Part shown: positions 1 to 9,751 of the stretch, one piece after another
Position numbering within the stretch: position 1 is the first letter of the stretch
How the letters are laid out: each line of letters begins with the position of its first letter
Source: Streptococcus sp. HMSC074B11
GTDB lineage: Bacteria; Bacillota; Bacilli; Lactobacillales; Streptococcaceae
NCBI RefSeq assembly: GCF_001808705.1
Contig: NZ_KV794309.1
Span: 111,915-175,005 of the forward strand
DNA: 63,091 bases
Reading direction: 5' to 3'
Notes under the pieces: generated by a model
What the model was told of the DNA's origin: nothing
The model's database searches: none
Seen by the model: only the letters and a program-made list of their open reading frames with translations
Position numbers and translations under genes: made by a program

Positions 1-30
1 TGGTTTGAAGAGATTTTCGAAGAGTATTAG
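1..30 (-). repeat. BOX element, boxA end (partial, cut by window edge)
   Basis: The first 30 bases match the reverse complement of the boxA terminus (TATACTCTTCGAAAAT on the minus strand), the same end seen in the two complete elements further on. It lies about 50 bp upstream of atpD, so a BOX element appears to sit inside the ATP synthase operon, presumably between atpG and atpD. The rest of the element is outside the window. Confidence 0.8.
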
Positions 31-73
31 GACCTAGTTGAGCTAGGAACCGACAGTATCTTATATAGAATAG

Positions 74-1489
<1,416 letters not shown>

Positions 1490-1499
1490 GAGGTGATCT

Positions 1500-1919
1500 A
1501 TGGCTCAGTTAACTGTCCAGATCGTGACACCAGATGGCCTCGTCTATGATCACCATGCCAGCTTTGTATCGGTTCGAACTCTGGATGGTGAGATGGGGAT
1601 CTTGCCACGACATCAAAATATGATTGCGGTATTAGCAGTTGATGAAGTTAAAGTCAAACGTATTGATGATGATTCTCATGTGAACTGGATTGCAGTAAAT
1701 GGAGGAATCATCGAGATTGCAAATGATGTGATTACTATCATTGCAGACTCAGCTGAGCGTGCTCGTGATATCGATATTAGCCGTGCAGAACGTGCCAAAC
1801 TTCGTGCCGAACGTGAAATTGAAGAAGCACAAGACAAACACTTGATTGACCAAGAGCGTCGTGCTAAGATTGCATTACAACGTGCTATTAACCGAATCAA
1901 TGTCGGAAATAAACTATAA
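1500..1919 (+). CDS. atpC: F1 ATP synthase subunit epsilon
   Basis: This is the epsilon subunit of the F1 central stalk, which couples rotation to catalysis and can inhibit ATP hydrolysis. The 139-residue protein has the expected N-terminal beta-sandwich ([17 protein letters not shown], then [11 protein letters not shown]) and a charged two-helix C-terminus from about residue 85. The spacing to atpD is 10 bp with GAGGTGATCT before the ATG. It is the last gene of the operon: the intrinsic terminator that begins the 171-bp repeat starts 6 bp after the stop codon. Confidence 0.97.
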   Translation: MAQLTVQIVTPDGLVYDHHASFVSVRTLDGEMGILPRHQNMIAVLAVDEVKVKRIDDDSHVNWIAVNGGIIEIANDVITIIADSAERARDIDISRAERAKLRAEREIEEAQDKHLIDQERRAKIALQRAINRINVGNKL

Positions 1920-1925
1920 AAAAAT

Positions 1926-2096
1926 GAGGTTGGGACAAAAAGATCCCGACCTCACTTTTTATTAGCAATCAAACTTTGACGCGGTAGCTGAATGAACTTT
2001 TTGTTCGTCTTTTAGATTCCAAAAAGCTCCTAATCATCCTCGCGGGGTTGGGACTACAAAATCTAGACTTTGTCTATAGATTTCTGTCCCACCGCC
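1926..2096 (+). repeat. 171-bp structured intergenic repeat, copy 1
   Basis: This sequence is repeated nearly base for base at 28688-28857. It begins with a perfect intrinsic terminator (GAGGTTGGGA, loop, TCCCGACCTC, T-run) serving atpC and ends with a hairpin closed by GGTTGGGAC and GTCCCACC, whose inner stem pairs 2059-2065 with 2077-2083. The two ends are near-inverted copies (GGTTGGGACA and TGTCCCACC), as in a small non-autonomous mobile repeat. No ORF is contained. It differs from BOX, and I do not recognise it as RUP or SPRITE. Confidence 0.75.
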
Positions 2097-2108
2097 ATTT
2101 TTCTATGT

Positions 2109-3116
2109 TTAAAAAGTGACGCAAACCGCTTCAGGAACGTGAAAGTCATTGGAAAGTTCTGCAAGACGACCAGTTTCTGGATTGCGTTTAAATACTGTTG
2201 CATTATCAGAATCCTGATGAACAGCGATGAGAAATTCTTGGTCTGGTGAGAGAATAAAATCTCGAGGAGTTTTTCCGTTTGTAGGAACGAATTCCAACAA
2301 TTCTAAACTGCCATCAGCTAGAATTGTGTAGACTACAATAGAATCGTGACCACGGTTTGATGCGTAAAGATATTTTCCATCTTCTGAGAGACGAATTGCA
2401 GCAGTTCCATTAAAGTCATTAAATCCTTCAGGGAGTGTAGAAATAACTTGCATTTTTTCAAATGCACCAACACCATCATAAATCAAAACTTCAATTGTAC
2501 TATTGAGTTCACAGATGAGATAAGCAATTTTGTAGTGGTTATGAAAAACAAGGTGACGTGCACCAGCACCAGGGCTGCAGTTGTAAGTAGCTAGCTTATT
2601 TAGTTTTCCTTCTGGATTGACATCATAAGTAGTAACCTCATCAGTACCCAAGTCGCAAGTCACTAAATACTGATCTGGTGTTAAATCTGTAAAGTGTACA
2701 TGTGGAGTAGTTTGATTTTCATGAGGACCATGACCTCTATGTTGAACTGTATCAGCCAATTCAAGACTACCATCTTTTTTTCGTTTATAGACCAGAACTT
2801 GTCCCTTATGATAGTTAGCACCGTATACTAGACCACGTTTTTCATCGACAGCAACATAACAGTGAGGGGCACCTTCTGTTACAACATGGTTAAGCAAAGT
2901 ACCATCAGTTTGATAGGCAGCAATTCCCCCTTGTCCGTCTTTGCTACCGACAGTGTAGAGGTGATTTTCTTGATCAAATGCAAGATAGGTAGGACTTGGT
3001 TCAGTAGTAAATAGTTTAAGATTTGATAATTGCCCAGTCTCTGTATCAAAATCAGCTTGATAAATCCCTTGGGATAAGCGACGAGTGTAGGTTCCGAAAT
3101 AAATTGTTTCAATCAT
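2109..3116 (-). CDS. lactonase family protein (7-bladed beta-propeller, 6-phosphogluconolactonase type)
   Basis: The 335-residue protein belongs to the lactonase family, whose best known member hydrolyses 6-phosphogluconolactone in the pentose phosphate pathway. Repeated propeller blades are visible (YFGTYTRRLSQGIY; GPHENQTTPHVHF; SPGAGARHLVFH; LYASNRGHDSIVVY; TPRDFILSPDQEFLIAVHQ). The start at 3116 was preferred over an upstream ATG because it has AGAGG at the right distance, begins at the conserved domain edge, and leaves room for an extended -10 (TGATATAAT) on the minus strand at 3145-3150. It is a monocistron divergent from the AI-2E family gene. The exact substrate is not proven. Confidence 0.85.
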   Translation of the reverse strand: MIETIYFGTYTRRLSQGIYQADFDTETGQLSNLKLFTTEPSPTYLAFDQENHLYTVGSKDGQGGIAAYQTDGTLLNHVVTEGAPHCYVAVDEKRGLVYGANYHKGQVLVYKRKKDGSLELADTVQHRGHGPHENQTTPHVHFTDLTPDQYLVTCDLGTDEVTTYDVNPEGKLNKLATYNCSPGAGARHLVFHNHYKIAYLICELNSTIEVLIYDGVGAFEKMQVISTLPEGFNDFNGTAAIRLSEDGKYLYASNRGHDSIVVYTILADGSLELLEFVPTNGKTPRDFILSPDQEFLIAVHQDSDNATVFKRNPETGRLAELSNDFHVPEAVCVTF

Positions 3117-3293
3117 ATCTATACCTCTAAATAAAGATGTTTCTATTATATCATAAATTGGGATAACTGAAGATAATGGTAGGGAAAAGAATGAAACTTC
3201 TAAGTATAAAATTAGTAAAATGCAAGATGGATTTTTAGAGTTTTCAATCGTCACCTCAACACTTTAAAAACAGTTTATTCTCTGTAAAAATGG

Positions 3294-3299
3294 TATAAT
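3294..3299 (+). promoter_or_regulatory. extended -10 promoter of the AI-2E family gene
   Basis: TATAAT preceded by TG-G, 26 bp before the ATG, with AAGGAAAGGAAG as ribosome site in between. No convincing -35 is visible, as is common with extended -10 promoters. Confidence 0.7.
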
Positions 3300-3325
3300 G
3301 AAAAGACAAAGGAAAGGAAGTAGAT

Positions 3326-4489
3326 ATGGAACAAAAAGAGAAACATTTTAATTTATCTTGGTTTTTTAAATGGTTTTTAGATAATAAGGCTGTTACTGTA
3401 TTTTTGGTAGCCTTGTTACTAGGTCTGAATATTTTTATTTTAAGTAAGATTAGTTTTTTATTTATCCCTGTCGTTGATTTTTTATCAGTGGTCATGTTAC
3501 CTGTTATTTTATCAGGATTGCTTTTTTATCTCTTAAACCCACTGGTGGATTTGATGGAGAAGTACAAGATAAATCGTGTCTTAGCCATTAGTATTATCTT
3601 TGTCATTATTGCTGTACTTCTGATTATTGGTCTGGCTGTCGCGATTCCAAATCTTCAACGTCAAGTAGTTATTTTTGCGCAAAATGTACCAAATTATCTC
3701 GAAGATGCTGATAGAGTTATTGATGATCTTGTAACTAAGCGTTTGCCAGATGACTTTAGACCTCAACTGGAACAGGTTCTGGCTCAGTTTTCAACACAAG
3801 CAACTGCTTGGGCAAGTAATATATCTTCTAAGGCTGTGAACTGGGTGAGTGCTCTTATCAGTGGAACGTCTCAAGTCATTGTCGCTCTAATTATCATGCC
3901 GTTTATGCTCTTTTATCTCCTTAGAGATGGGAAAGGTTTGAGAGATCATATCACTCAATTCTTACCAAATAAATTGAGAGAACCAGTAGGTAAGGTTCTA
4001 ACGGATGTGAACCAACAACTTTCTAACTATGTTAGAGGACAAATTACTGTTGCTATTATCGTGGCAATTATGTTTATCATCTTCTTTAAAATTATTGGTT
4101 TGAGATATGCGGTGACTCTTGGTATTACTGCTGGGGTCTTAAATCTTATCCCTTATCTTGGAAGTTTCCTTGCTATGATACCAGCTCTGGTCTTAGGGTT
4201 AATTGCTGGACCAGTTATGCTCTTGAAAGTTATTATCGTTTTTATCGTAGAGCAGACAATTGAAGGTCGTTTTGTGTCTCCATTGATTTTAGGTAGTCAG
4301 CTAAACATCCATCCAATCACTATTCTATTCGTTTTGTTGACGTCTGGTTCTATGTTTGGTGTTTGGGGAGTCCTATTGGGAATTCCTGTTTATGCTTCAG
4401 CCAAAGTTGTTATTTCAGCTATTTTTGAATGGTATAAAAAAGTTAGTGGTCTGTATGAGTTAGAAGAGGAGGTTGAAGGTGAGCAATAG
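3326..4489 (+). CDS. AI-2E family transporter (membrane permease)
   Basis: A 387-residue polytopic membrane protein of the AI-2E/PerM family. Members have been linked to autoinducer-2 export or Na+/H+ antiport, but the substrate here is unknown. Hydrophobic segments occur at about residues 22-44, 48-72, 90-112, 165-190, 235-265, 268-290, 295-320 and 335-370, with a soluble loop at about 113-160 (NYLEDADRVIDDL). The family signature region near LRYAVTLGITAGVLNLIPYLG is present. The last 11 bp overlap the next gene, so the two are probably translationally coupled. Confidence 0.88.
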   Translation: MEQKEKHFNLSWFFKWFLDNKAVTVFLVALLLGLNIFILSKISFLFIPVVDFLSVVMLPVILSGLLFYLLNPLVDLMEKYKINRVLAISIIFVIIAVLLIIGLAVAIPNLQRQVVIFAQNVPNYLEDADRVIDDLVTKRLPDDFRPQLEQVLAQFSTQATAWASNISSKAVNWVSALISGTSQVIVALIIMPFMLFYLLRDGKGLRDHITQFLPNKLREPVGKVLTDVNQQLSNYVRGQITVAIIVAIMFIIFFKIIGLRYAVTLGITAGVLNLIPYLGSFLAMIPALVLGLIAGPVMLLKVIIVFIVEQTIEGRFVSPLILGSQLNIHPITILFVLLTSGSMFGVWGVLLGIPVYASAKVVISAIFEWYKKVSGLYELEEEVEGEQ

Positions 4490-5708
4490 TCAAGAAATGC
4501 TTGAAGCTTTGGATCAGCAAGATTTAACAAGAGCTGATCACTATTTTCAAAAAGCATTGCTAGAAGACTCTGATGATCTTCTTCTGGAACTGGCTTATTA
4601 TCTAGAGGGTATTGGTTTTTATCCACAAGCTCGTCAAATCTATGAAAAAATAGCTCCATTATTTCCAGAAGTAAATCTCAATCTAGCTAGTATCGCAAGT
4701 GAAGACGGACAAATTGAAGAAGCATTTGCCTATCTGGAAGAAATTCAACCCAATAGCGATTCTTATGTATCTGCTCTTGTTTTAAAGGCTGATTTCTATC
4801 AAATGGAAGGATTGACGGATGTAGCTCGCGACAAGCTATTAGAAGCTCTTAATTATTCTGATGATCTTTTATTGATTTTTGGGCTAGCAGAGTTAGATAG
4901 TGAACTTGGAAATGATTTAGAAGCGATTAAGGGCTATGCTCAACTGGATAATCGTGAAATATATGAGCAGACAGGGATTTCGACCTATCAACGAATTGGA
5001 ACTGCCTATGCTCGACTTGGAAAGTTTGAATCAGCCATAGAGTTTTTAGAAAAAGCTTTAGAGTTAGAGTATGAAGATCAGACTGCATTTGAATTAGCAA
5101 GTCTTTATTTTGATCAAGAGGAATATCAAAAGGCAGTTTTATATTTTAAACAACTGGATACTATTTCTCCAGATTTTGAAGGGTATGAGTATGGTTATAG
5201 TCAGGCTCTACATAAGGAACACCAGACTGAGCAAGCCTTACTGATAGCTCAACAAGGTTTGGAAAAAAATCCATTCGAAACACGTTTACTACTCCTTGCT
5301 TCACAATTATCTTACGAATTGCATCAACCTGAGCAGGCGGAAACTTATCTTCTTCAAGCTCAAGAAGATGCGGAAGACCAAGAAGAAATCCTCTTGCGAC
5401 TAGCAACCATGTATCAGGAGCAAGAACGATATGAGGATATTCTAGCCTTAGAAGTATATGAGCCAGAAAATCTCTTGACTAAGTGGATGATTGCACGGAG
5501 TTACCAAGAAACTGAAGATTTGGATGTTGCCTATGAATCTTATCAGGCATTGGTTTCAGAACTCAAGGAAAATCCTGAGTTTTTAGAGCAATACATTCAT
5601 CTATTACGCGAACTTGGAAGGTTTGAAGAAGCAAAAGAACAGATCCAACACTATCTCAAGTTGGTTCCTGATGACATACAGATGCAAGATTTGTATGAAC
5701 GTTTATGA
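4479..5708 (+). CDS. tetratricopeptide repeat protein
   Basis: A 409-residue, strongly acidic protein made almost wholly of TPR-like helix pairs (for example YYFQKALLEDSDDLLLELAYYLE, FESAIEFLEKALELEYE and YQKAVLYFKQLDTISPD). No signal peptide or membrane segment is seen, so it should be cytoplasmic and act as a protein-protein adaptor. GTG at 4479 was chosen because AGAGGAGG lies six bases upstream; a TTG two codons earlier would be too close to it. It overlaps the permease gene and is followed by an intrinsic terminator. Its specific partner cannot be read from the sequence. Confidence 0.85.
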   Translation: MSNSQEMLEALDQQDLTRADHYFQKALLEDSDDLLLELAYYLEGIGFYPQARQIYEKIAPLFPEVNLNLASIASEDGQIEEAFAYLEEIQPNSDSYVSALVLKADFYQMEGLTDVARDKLLEALNYSDDLLLIFGLAELDSELGNDLEAIKGYAQLDNREIYEQTGISTYQRIGTAYARLGKFESAIEFLEKALELEYEDQTAFELASLYFDQEEYQKAVLYFKQLDTISPDFEGYEYGYSQALHKEHQTEQALLIAQQGLEKNPFETRLLLLASQLSYELHQPEQAETYLLQAQEDAEDQEEILLRLATMYQEQERYEDILALEVYEPENLLTKWMIARSYQETEDLDVAYESYQALVSELKENPEFLEQYIHLLRELGRFEEAKEQIQHYLKLVPDDIQMQDLYERL

Positions 5709-5717
5709 TGATACCAA

Positions 5718-5746
5718 AATAGTCGTCTTAGCAGGCGACTATTTTT
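5718..5746 (+). terminator. intrinsic terminator after the TPR gene
   Basis: Perfect stem AATAGTCG/CGACTATT with a 10-base loop, running into a T tract. Confidence 0.85.
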
Positions 5747-5826
5747 ATAAAATGAAAGATTTAAAAATCTATAAATTCCATCATAAAAATGAATAGATAC
5801 AGTATGAATTTTTAGCATTTTTTTGA

Positions 5827-5832
5827 TATAAT
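5827..5832 (+). promoter_or_regulatory. -10 box of degV/fakB
   Basis: TATAAT preceded by TG-A (extended -10), 57 bp before the ATG. The only promoter candidate between the upstream terminator and the gene. Confidence 0.6.
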
Positions 5833-5889
5833 TGTTATAGTTAAATTGAAAAAACTCACTCAAAAAGTGAAAATAGAAAGATTTGAATT

Positions 5890-6726
5890 ATGACACAAGT
5901 AAAAATCGTAACAGATTCTTCTGTTACCATTGAACCAGAAGTGGTCAAAGAATTAAATATTACCGTCGTTCCGCTCTCTGTAATGATTGATAGTGTTCTT
6001 TATTCGGATGCTGATCTTGAAGAAGGGGAATTTCTTCGCTTGATGAAAGAGAGTAAAAATCTGCCTAAAACAAGTCAACCTCCAGTTGGACTCTTTGCTG
6101 AGATTTTTGATGAGTTAAGTAAAGACGGTAGTCAAATTTTAGCCATTCATATGTCTCATGCCTTATCAGGAACTGTCGAAGCAGCTCGTCAGGGTGCAAG
6201 TTTGTCAACGGCTAATGTGACCGTATTGGATAGTTCTTTTACAGATCAAGCCCTAAAATTTCAAGTGGTTGAAGCAGCTAAGTTAGCTCAAGAAGGACAA
6301 AACATAGAAACAATTGTGGCTCATGTTGAAGAAGTCAAGAAAAATACAGAGCTCTACATCGGTGTTTCTACCTTAGAAAACCTTGTTAAAGGTGGTCGTA
6401 TTGGCCGAGTGACAGGTCTTTTAAGCTCTCTATTAAATATCCGAGTAGTCATGCAGATGAAGGATGACGAATTGCAACCAATTGTTAAAGGACGTGGGGC
6501 TAAGACCTTTAAGAAGTGGTTGGATGAACTGGTTTCAAAACTGTCAGAGCGTTCTGTTTCTGAGATTGGTATTTCCTATTCTGGAACTAGGGACTGGGCA
6601 GAAGAGATGAAAGAAATCCTACAACCATTCGTTGAAAAACCAATCTCTGTACTTGAAACAGGTTCGATTATTCAGACCCATACAGGTGAAAATGCTTGGG
6701 CTATTTTAGTCAGATATGAGTCCTAA
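5890..6726 (+). CDS. DegV family fatty-acid-binding protein (FakB type)
   Basis: DegV/FakB proteins bind a fatty acid and present it to the kinase FakA, which makes acyl-phosphate so that exogenous fatty acids can enter phospholipid synthesis. The 278 residues match the family. The N-terminal [10 protein letters not shown] contains the conserved [13 protein letters not shown] supplies the fatty-acid carboxylate-binding Ser region, and GGRIGR and [11 protein letters not shown] are typical C-terminal motifs. Streptococci carry several FakB paralogues with different chain preference, and I cannot tell which one this is. It is monocistronic, between a terminator upstream and the hup promoter downstream. 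Confidence 0.92.
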   Translation: MTQVKIVTDSSVTIEPEVVKELNITVVPLSVMIDSVLYSDADLEEGEFLRLMKESKNLPKTSQPPVGLFAEIFDELSKDGSQILAIHMSHALSGTVEAARQGASLSTANVTVLDSSFTDQALKFQVVEAAKLAQEGQNIETIVAHVEEVKKNTELYIGVSTLENLVKGGRIGRVTGLLSSLLNIRVVMQMKDDELQPIVKGRGAKTFKKWLDELVSKLSERSVSEIGISYSGTRDWAEEMKEILQPFVEKPISVLETGSIIQTHTGENAWAILVRYES

Positions 6727-6763
6727 AAAAATAAAGAAAATAGCAAGAAATAGCGTTTTTGAC

Positions 6764-6792
6764 TTGACCTACAAGAGAATTTAGGATATGAT
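6764..6792 (+). promoter_or_regulatory. promoter of hup
   Basis: TTGACC at 6764-6769 and TATGAT at 6787-6792, separated by exactly 17 bp, 41 bp before the hup ATG. This is a strong vegetative promoter, as expected for an abundant nucleoid protein. Confidence 0.8.
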
Positions 6793-6832
6793 TGTAATTG
6801 TTAATTAGAAAATATTTGGAGGAATTATTAAC

Positions 6833-7108
6833 ATGGCAAACAAACAAGATTTGATCGCTAAAGTAGCAGAAGCTACAGAATTGACAAAGAAAGACTCAGC
6901 AGCAGCAGTTGATGCTGTATTTGCAGCAGTAGCTGATTACCTTGCAGCTGGTGAAAAAGTTCAATTGATTGGTTTTGGTAATTTCGAAGTTCGTGAGCGT
7001 GCAGCACGTAAAGGTCGCAACCCACAAACTGGTAAAGAAATCACTATCGCAGCTTCAAAAGTTCCAGCATTCAAAGCTGGTAAAGCTCTTAAAGACGCTG
7101 TTAAATAA
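6833..7108 (+). CDS. hup: HU family DNA-binding protein
   Basis: The single HU-type nucleoid protein of streptococci, a 91-residue homodimer that bends DNA and supports supercoiling. The beta-arm signature [21 protein letters not shown] with the intercalating Pro and the C-terminal helix [11 protein letters not shown] are clear. Codon choice is strongly biased, with few rare codons, as in other highly expressed genes. It has its own promoter, an AGGAATTATTAAC ribosome site and a strong terminator. Confidence 0.97.
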   Translation: MANKQDLIAKVAEATELTKKDSAAAVDAVFAAVADYLAAGEKVQLIGFGNFEVRERAARKGRNPQTGKEITIAASKVPAFKAGKALKDAVK

Positions 7109-7118
7109 TGAATTTAGA

Positions 7119-7165
7119 AAAAGCCTATTGTATCAAGCTTTCTAGCTTGGTCGATAGGCTTTTTT
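7119..7165 (+). terminator. intrinsic terminator after hup
   Basis: Long stem beginning AAGCCTAT and ending ATAGGCTT, with an inner CAAGC/GCTTG helix, followed by six T residues. Confidence 0.9.
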
Positions 7166-7170
7166 GTAGT

Positions 7171-7191
7171 TTTGGGGCAAAAAGGGGGCAG
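7171..7191. other. short direct repeats 3' of hup (possible integrase arm-type site or scar)
   Basis: Two GGGGCA units at 7174 and 7185, 11 bp apart and each preceded by a T- or A-rich run, directly after the hup terminator. The same layout is seen 3' of eno. The interpretation as an attachment-site remnant is inference. Confidence 0.3.
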
Positions 7192-7391
7192 GAGAGAACA
7201 GTATCTTCTATATCAGTCATAGATTCTAAGATCTACTATTTGTAAGAATGGTGAAGCCGATAAGCCTATCTCAAGTTAGGCTTGCAAAGAAAAGATTTAG
7301 GCCATCATCCATACAATTGGCACTAAATGGATAGCAAATAAGGATGGTGAGAAGAGTTTCCTTTCAAGTATTGAGTCCCTTATAGTATTTC
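7192..7391. other. intergenic stretch without a recognised gene
   Basis: No RNA gene or complete ORF with a start and ribosome site is seen. On the plus strand a frame is open from 7301 to a TGA at 7443, encoding about 47 residues including KWIANKDGEKSFLSSIESL, but it has no start codon with a Shine-Dalgarno and no family I recognise. It could be a decayed gene fragment. Confidence 0.4.
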
Positions 7392-7420
7392 TTGACAGAG
7401 TTAGTGAAAGGGTTTACAAT
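7392..7420 (+). promoter_or_regulatory. promoter of the YbjQ-family gene
   Basis: Consensus TTGACA at 7392-7397, a 17-bp spacer and TACAAT at 7415-7420, about 30 bp before the ATG. Confidence 0.8.
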
Positions 7421-7449
7421 TATATAAAAGAAGTCAGGAGGAAGTGAAG

Positions 7450-7770
7450 ATGATTATTTCAACTACGGGAATTGAAGGCAAGAAAATCCTAGCCTACAAA
7501 GGAATCGTCTTTGGTGAAGTGGTTGCTGGCGTTAATATGTTCAAAGATATGGCTGCTGGCTTCCGTAATGTTTTTGGAGGACGAGCGAGTAGTTATGAAG
7601 GTGAATTGACTCAAGCAAGAGAAGAAGATATAGCAGAAATGATGGAGCGTGCAAGTGAACGTGGAGCAAATGCTATTATAGGTATAAAAATGGACTATGA
7701 AACTTTAGGTGCTGAAAATGGTATGCTGATGGTCACTTGTAGTGGAACAGCAGTAGTCGTTGACTCCTGA
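7450..7770 (+). CDS. YbjQ family protein (UPF0145, heavy-metal-binding-like domain)
   Basis: A 106-residue single-domain protein of the YbjQ/UPF0145 family. Members form pentameric beta-rich rings and are often labelled heavy-metal-binding, but their function is not established. Typical motifs are the N-terminal [17 protein letters not shown], then [19 protein letters not shown], the region [14 protein letters not shown], and [16 protein letters not shown] 7450 was chosen over GTG 7444 because AGGAGG lies eight bases upstream of the ATG but only two from the GTG. It has its own consensus promoter and is followed by a bidirectional terminator shared with L31. Confidence 0.88.
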   Translation: MIISTTGIEGKKILAYKGIVFGEVVAGVNMFKDMAAGFRNVFGGRASSYEGELTQAREEDIAEMMERASERGANAIIGIKMDYETLGAENGMLMVTCSGTAVVVDS

Positions 7771-7783
7771 TTTGACGAAACAA

Positions 7784-7809
7784 AAAAGAACAGTCGAAAC
7801 TGTTCTTTT
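7784..7809. terminator. bidirectional terminator between the YbjQ gene and rpmE2
   Basis: Perfect stem AAAAGAACAGT/ACTGTTCTTTT with a CGAA loop. The A and T tracts allow it to work for both convergent genes. Confidence 0.9.
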
Positions 7810-7813
7810 ATGA

Positions 7814-8056
7814 TTATTTGAGACCGTATTTTTTGTTGAAACGATCCACGCGTCCATCTGCTTGAGTGAACTTTTGACGTCCAGTGTAGAATGGGTGTGA
7901 GTCTGATGAAATTTCCACACGGATCAATGGGTAAGTTTCGCCTTCGAACTCAACAGTTTCGTTAGAGCGTTTTGTTGAACCGCTAAGGAATTGGTAACCA
8001 GTAGTTGTGTCCATGAAGACAACTGGGCGATATTCTGGATGGATATCTTTTTTCAT
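7814..8056 (-). CDS. rpmE2: 50S ribosomal protein L31, type B
   Basis: An 80-residue L31 that starts with the standard [14 protein letters not shown]. It contains no cysteine at all, so it is the zinc-free (C-minus, type B) form. ATG 8056 was chosen over upstream in-frame ATGs because the protein begins at the family N-terminus and AGAAAGGA lies upstream. This gene order (L31, then a DHH phosphodiesterase, then flavodoxin) is the one found in pneumococcus. Confidence 0.95.
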
Positions 8057-8152
8057 TTTGCAATATTTCCTTTCTGCCATGGTCTCTTTGCGAGCCATAG
8101 ATTGTTACCATACTAGTCTAACAGATTATGCTAAGTTTGGCAAGCTTTTTAT

Positions 8153-9088
8153 CTATTTTTTCAGTAAGTTTTTTAATTTTTGGTAGATGACTTCATTTTC
8201 CTCTAGGCTATAGGAGTTAGCACCACTTGCAAGTGGGTGACCACCACCATCATGTTCTTTTGCAACACCATTGATTGGAACGAATTTGCTGCGAAGTCGA
8301 ACGCGATAGTGGCCATCTGCTTGTTCCACAAATATTCCCCAAAGGTTAACAGTATCAATACGACCTGGAGCACCAACAATGGCTGCTGTTTCTGCGTCTG
8401 TTACTTGATATGTTTTTAGAATTTCTTGAGTCAGAATGACACGCGCAACACCGTTTTCATCAACTTCTAAGTGATCATAGACATAACCTTGAAGTTTAGC
8501 AATTTTAAAGCTCATGGTGTCCATTTTACGTGCTAATTCAGCATAGTCAAAGTTATGTTCTCTTAGTTTACTAGCAATTCGAAGGGTACGAGCAGAAGTG
8601 GACGGATAAAGGAAACGGCCTGTGTCACCAATAATTCCAGCACAGAGCATTTTAGCTGCATAGTCAGATAATTCAAGATTAGTTGCTTCAGCAAAGAGAG
8701 CAATCATCTCACTGGCACTGCTTGAGTTGGTATCTACCCAAACAAGATCTCCGTAGACTTCGTCATTTGGATGGTGGTCAATTTTAATAATGGTTTCAGC
8801 ATTGATATAACGTTTATCATCGATACGAGCAGTATTTGCTGTATCACAAATGATAGCAAGCGCCCCTTGATAATCTTTGTCTTCTACCTGATCCATCTTT
8901 GTAAGCCATGTTAGGGTAGGTTCATCATAACCGACTACCTTGATTTTTTTTTCTGGGAAATGATGTTCCAGAAGTGCTTTGAGTCCAACCTGACTTCCTA
9001 AGGCATCAGGATCGGGTTTCATGTGACGGTGAATGATAATGGTATCGTATGCTTTAATTTTTTCTAAAATTTGATGGCAAATTTCCAT
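8153..9088 (-). CDS. pde2: DHH/DHHA1 phosphodiesterase Pde2 (NrnA-like)
   Basis: A 311-residue soluble phosphoesterase. The family degrades short oligonucleotides and 3'-phosphoadenosine phosphate, and the pneumococcal orthologue Pde2 turns pApA, the product of c-di-AMP breakdown, into AMP. Metal-binding motifs are complete: HRHMKPDPDALGS at about 20-32, CDTANT near 85, the DHH of IKIDHHPND near 105, and the DHHA1 motif GGGHPLASGA near 285. ATG 9088 has GAGG six bases upstream; an in-frame TTG four codons earlier overlaps that site. It is a monocistron divergent from the flavodoxin gene. Confidence 0.92.
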   Translation of the reverse strand: MEICHQILEKIKAYDTIIIHRHMKPDPDALGSQVGLKALLEHHFPEKKIKVVGYDEPTLTWLTKMDQVEDKDYQGALAIICDTANTARIDDKRYINAETIIKIDHHPNDEVYGDLVWVDTNSSSASEMIALFAEATNLELSDYAAKMLCAGIIGDTGRFLYPSTSARTLRIASKLREHNFDYAELARKMDTMSFKIAKLQGYVYDHLEVDENGVARVILTQEILKTYQVTDAETAAIVGAPGRIDTVNLWGIFVEQADGHYRVRLRSKFVPINGVAKEHDGGGHPLASGANSYSLEENEVIYQKLKNLLKK

Positions 9089-9191
9089 AAGTAACCTCAA
9101 TTCTTTCTTATTTCATTGTAGCACAAGAGTTTTTATTTTTAAAATGAAAAAGATGTGATATAATGGAGGAAGATAAATTGAGGAGGACGAT

Positions 9192-9635
9192 ATGGCATTA
9201 GCAAAAATTGTATTTGCCAGTATGACCGGTAATACCGAAGAAATTGCAGATATTGTAGCAGATAAATTGCGTGAGTTGGGCTTAGAGGTAGATGTTGATG
9301 AGTGTACAACTGTTGACGCATCTGACTTTCTTGAAGCAGATATCGCAATCGTTGCAACCTACACTTATGGTGATGGAGAGTTACCAGATGAGATGATGGA
9401 CTTCTACGAAGATCTAGCAGATCTTAATTTGAGTGGCAAGATCTACGGTGTGGTAGGATCAGGCGATACTTTCTACGATGAGTTCTGTAAAGCTGTTGAT
9501 GACTTTGATCGTGTATTTGTGGCAACAGGAGCTGAAAAGGGCTCAGAGTGCGTCAAAGTGGATCTCTCTGCAGAAGAAGAAGATATCGAACGCTTGGAAC
9601 AATTCGCAGAAGAATTGGCTGCTAAAGTAGGATAA
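9192..9635 (+). CDS. flavodoxin
   Basis: A short-chain FMN-binding electron carrier of 147 residues. The phosphate-binding loop ASMTGNTEEIAD is at residues 9-20, and the FMN-stacking loops TYTYGDGELP (residues 56-65) and SGDTFYDEFC (residues 95-104) are intact. The protein is very acidic, as usual. Ribosome site GAGGAGGACGAT precedes the ATG. A terminator follows. Which reductase and acceptor it serves is not evident from its neighbours. Confidence 0.95.
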   Translation: MALAKIVFASMTGNTEEIADIVADKLRELGLEVDVDECTTVDASDFLEADIAIVATYTYGDGELPDEMMDFYEDLADLNLSGKIYGVVGSGDTFYDEFCKAVDDFDRVFVATGAEKGSECVKVDLSAEEEDIERLEQFAEELAAKVG

Positions 9636-9644
9636 GCATGAAGT

Positions 9645-9676
9645 TGCACTGATGAAAGTTGTCAGTGCAGTTTTTG
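9645..9676 (+). terminator. intrinsic terminator after flavodoxin
   Basis: Perfect stem TGCACTGA/TCAGTGCA followed by GTTTTTG. Confidence 0.85.
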
Positions 9677-9751
9677 TTAGTTGTTCCTAAAAATGTACCA
9701 TTCCATCTAGAAGATTTTTGCTAAAATCATTCAAATAAAAAAGGAGACACT

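Noticed and set aside
9677..9751. Possible fluoride riboswitch upstream of the crcB operon
   Set aside because: Only 75 bases are available, and the conserved GGNGATGG-type start and pseudoknot were not found.
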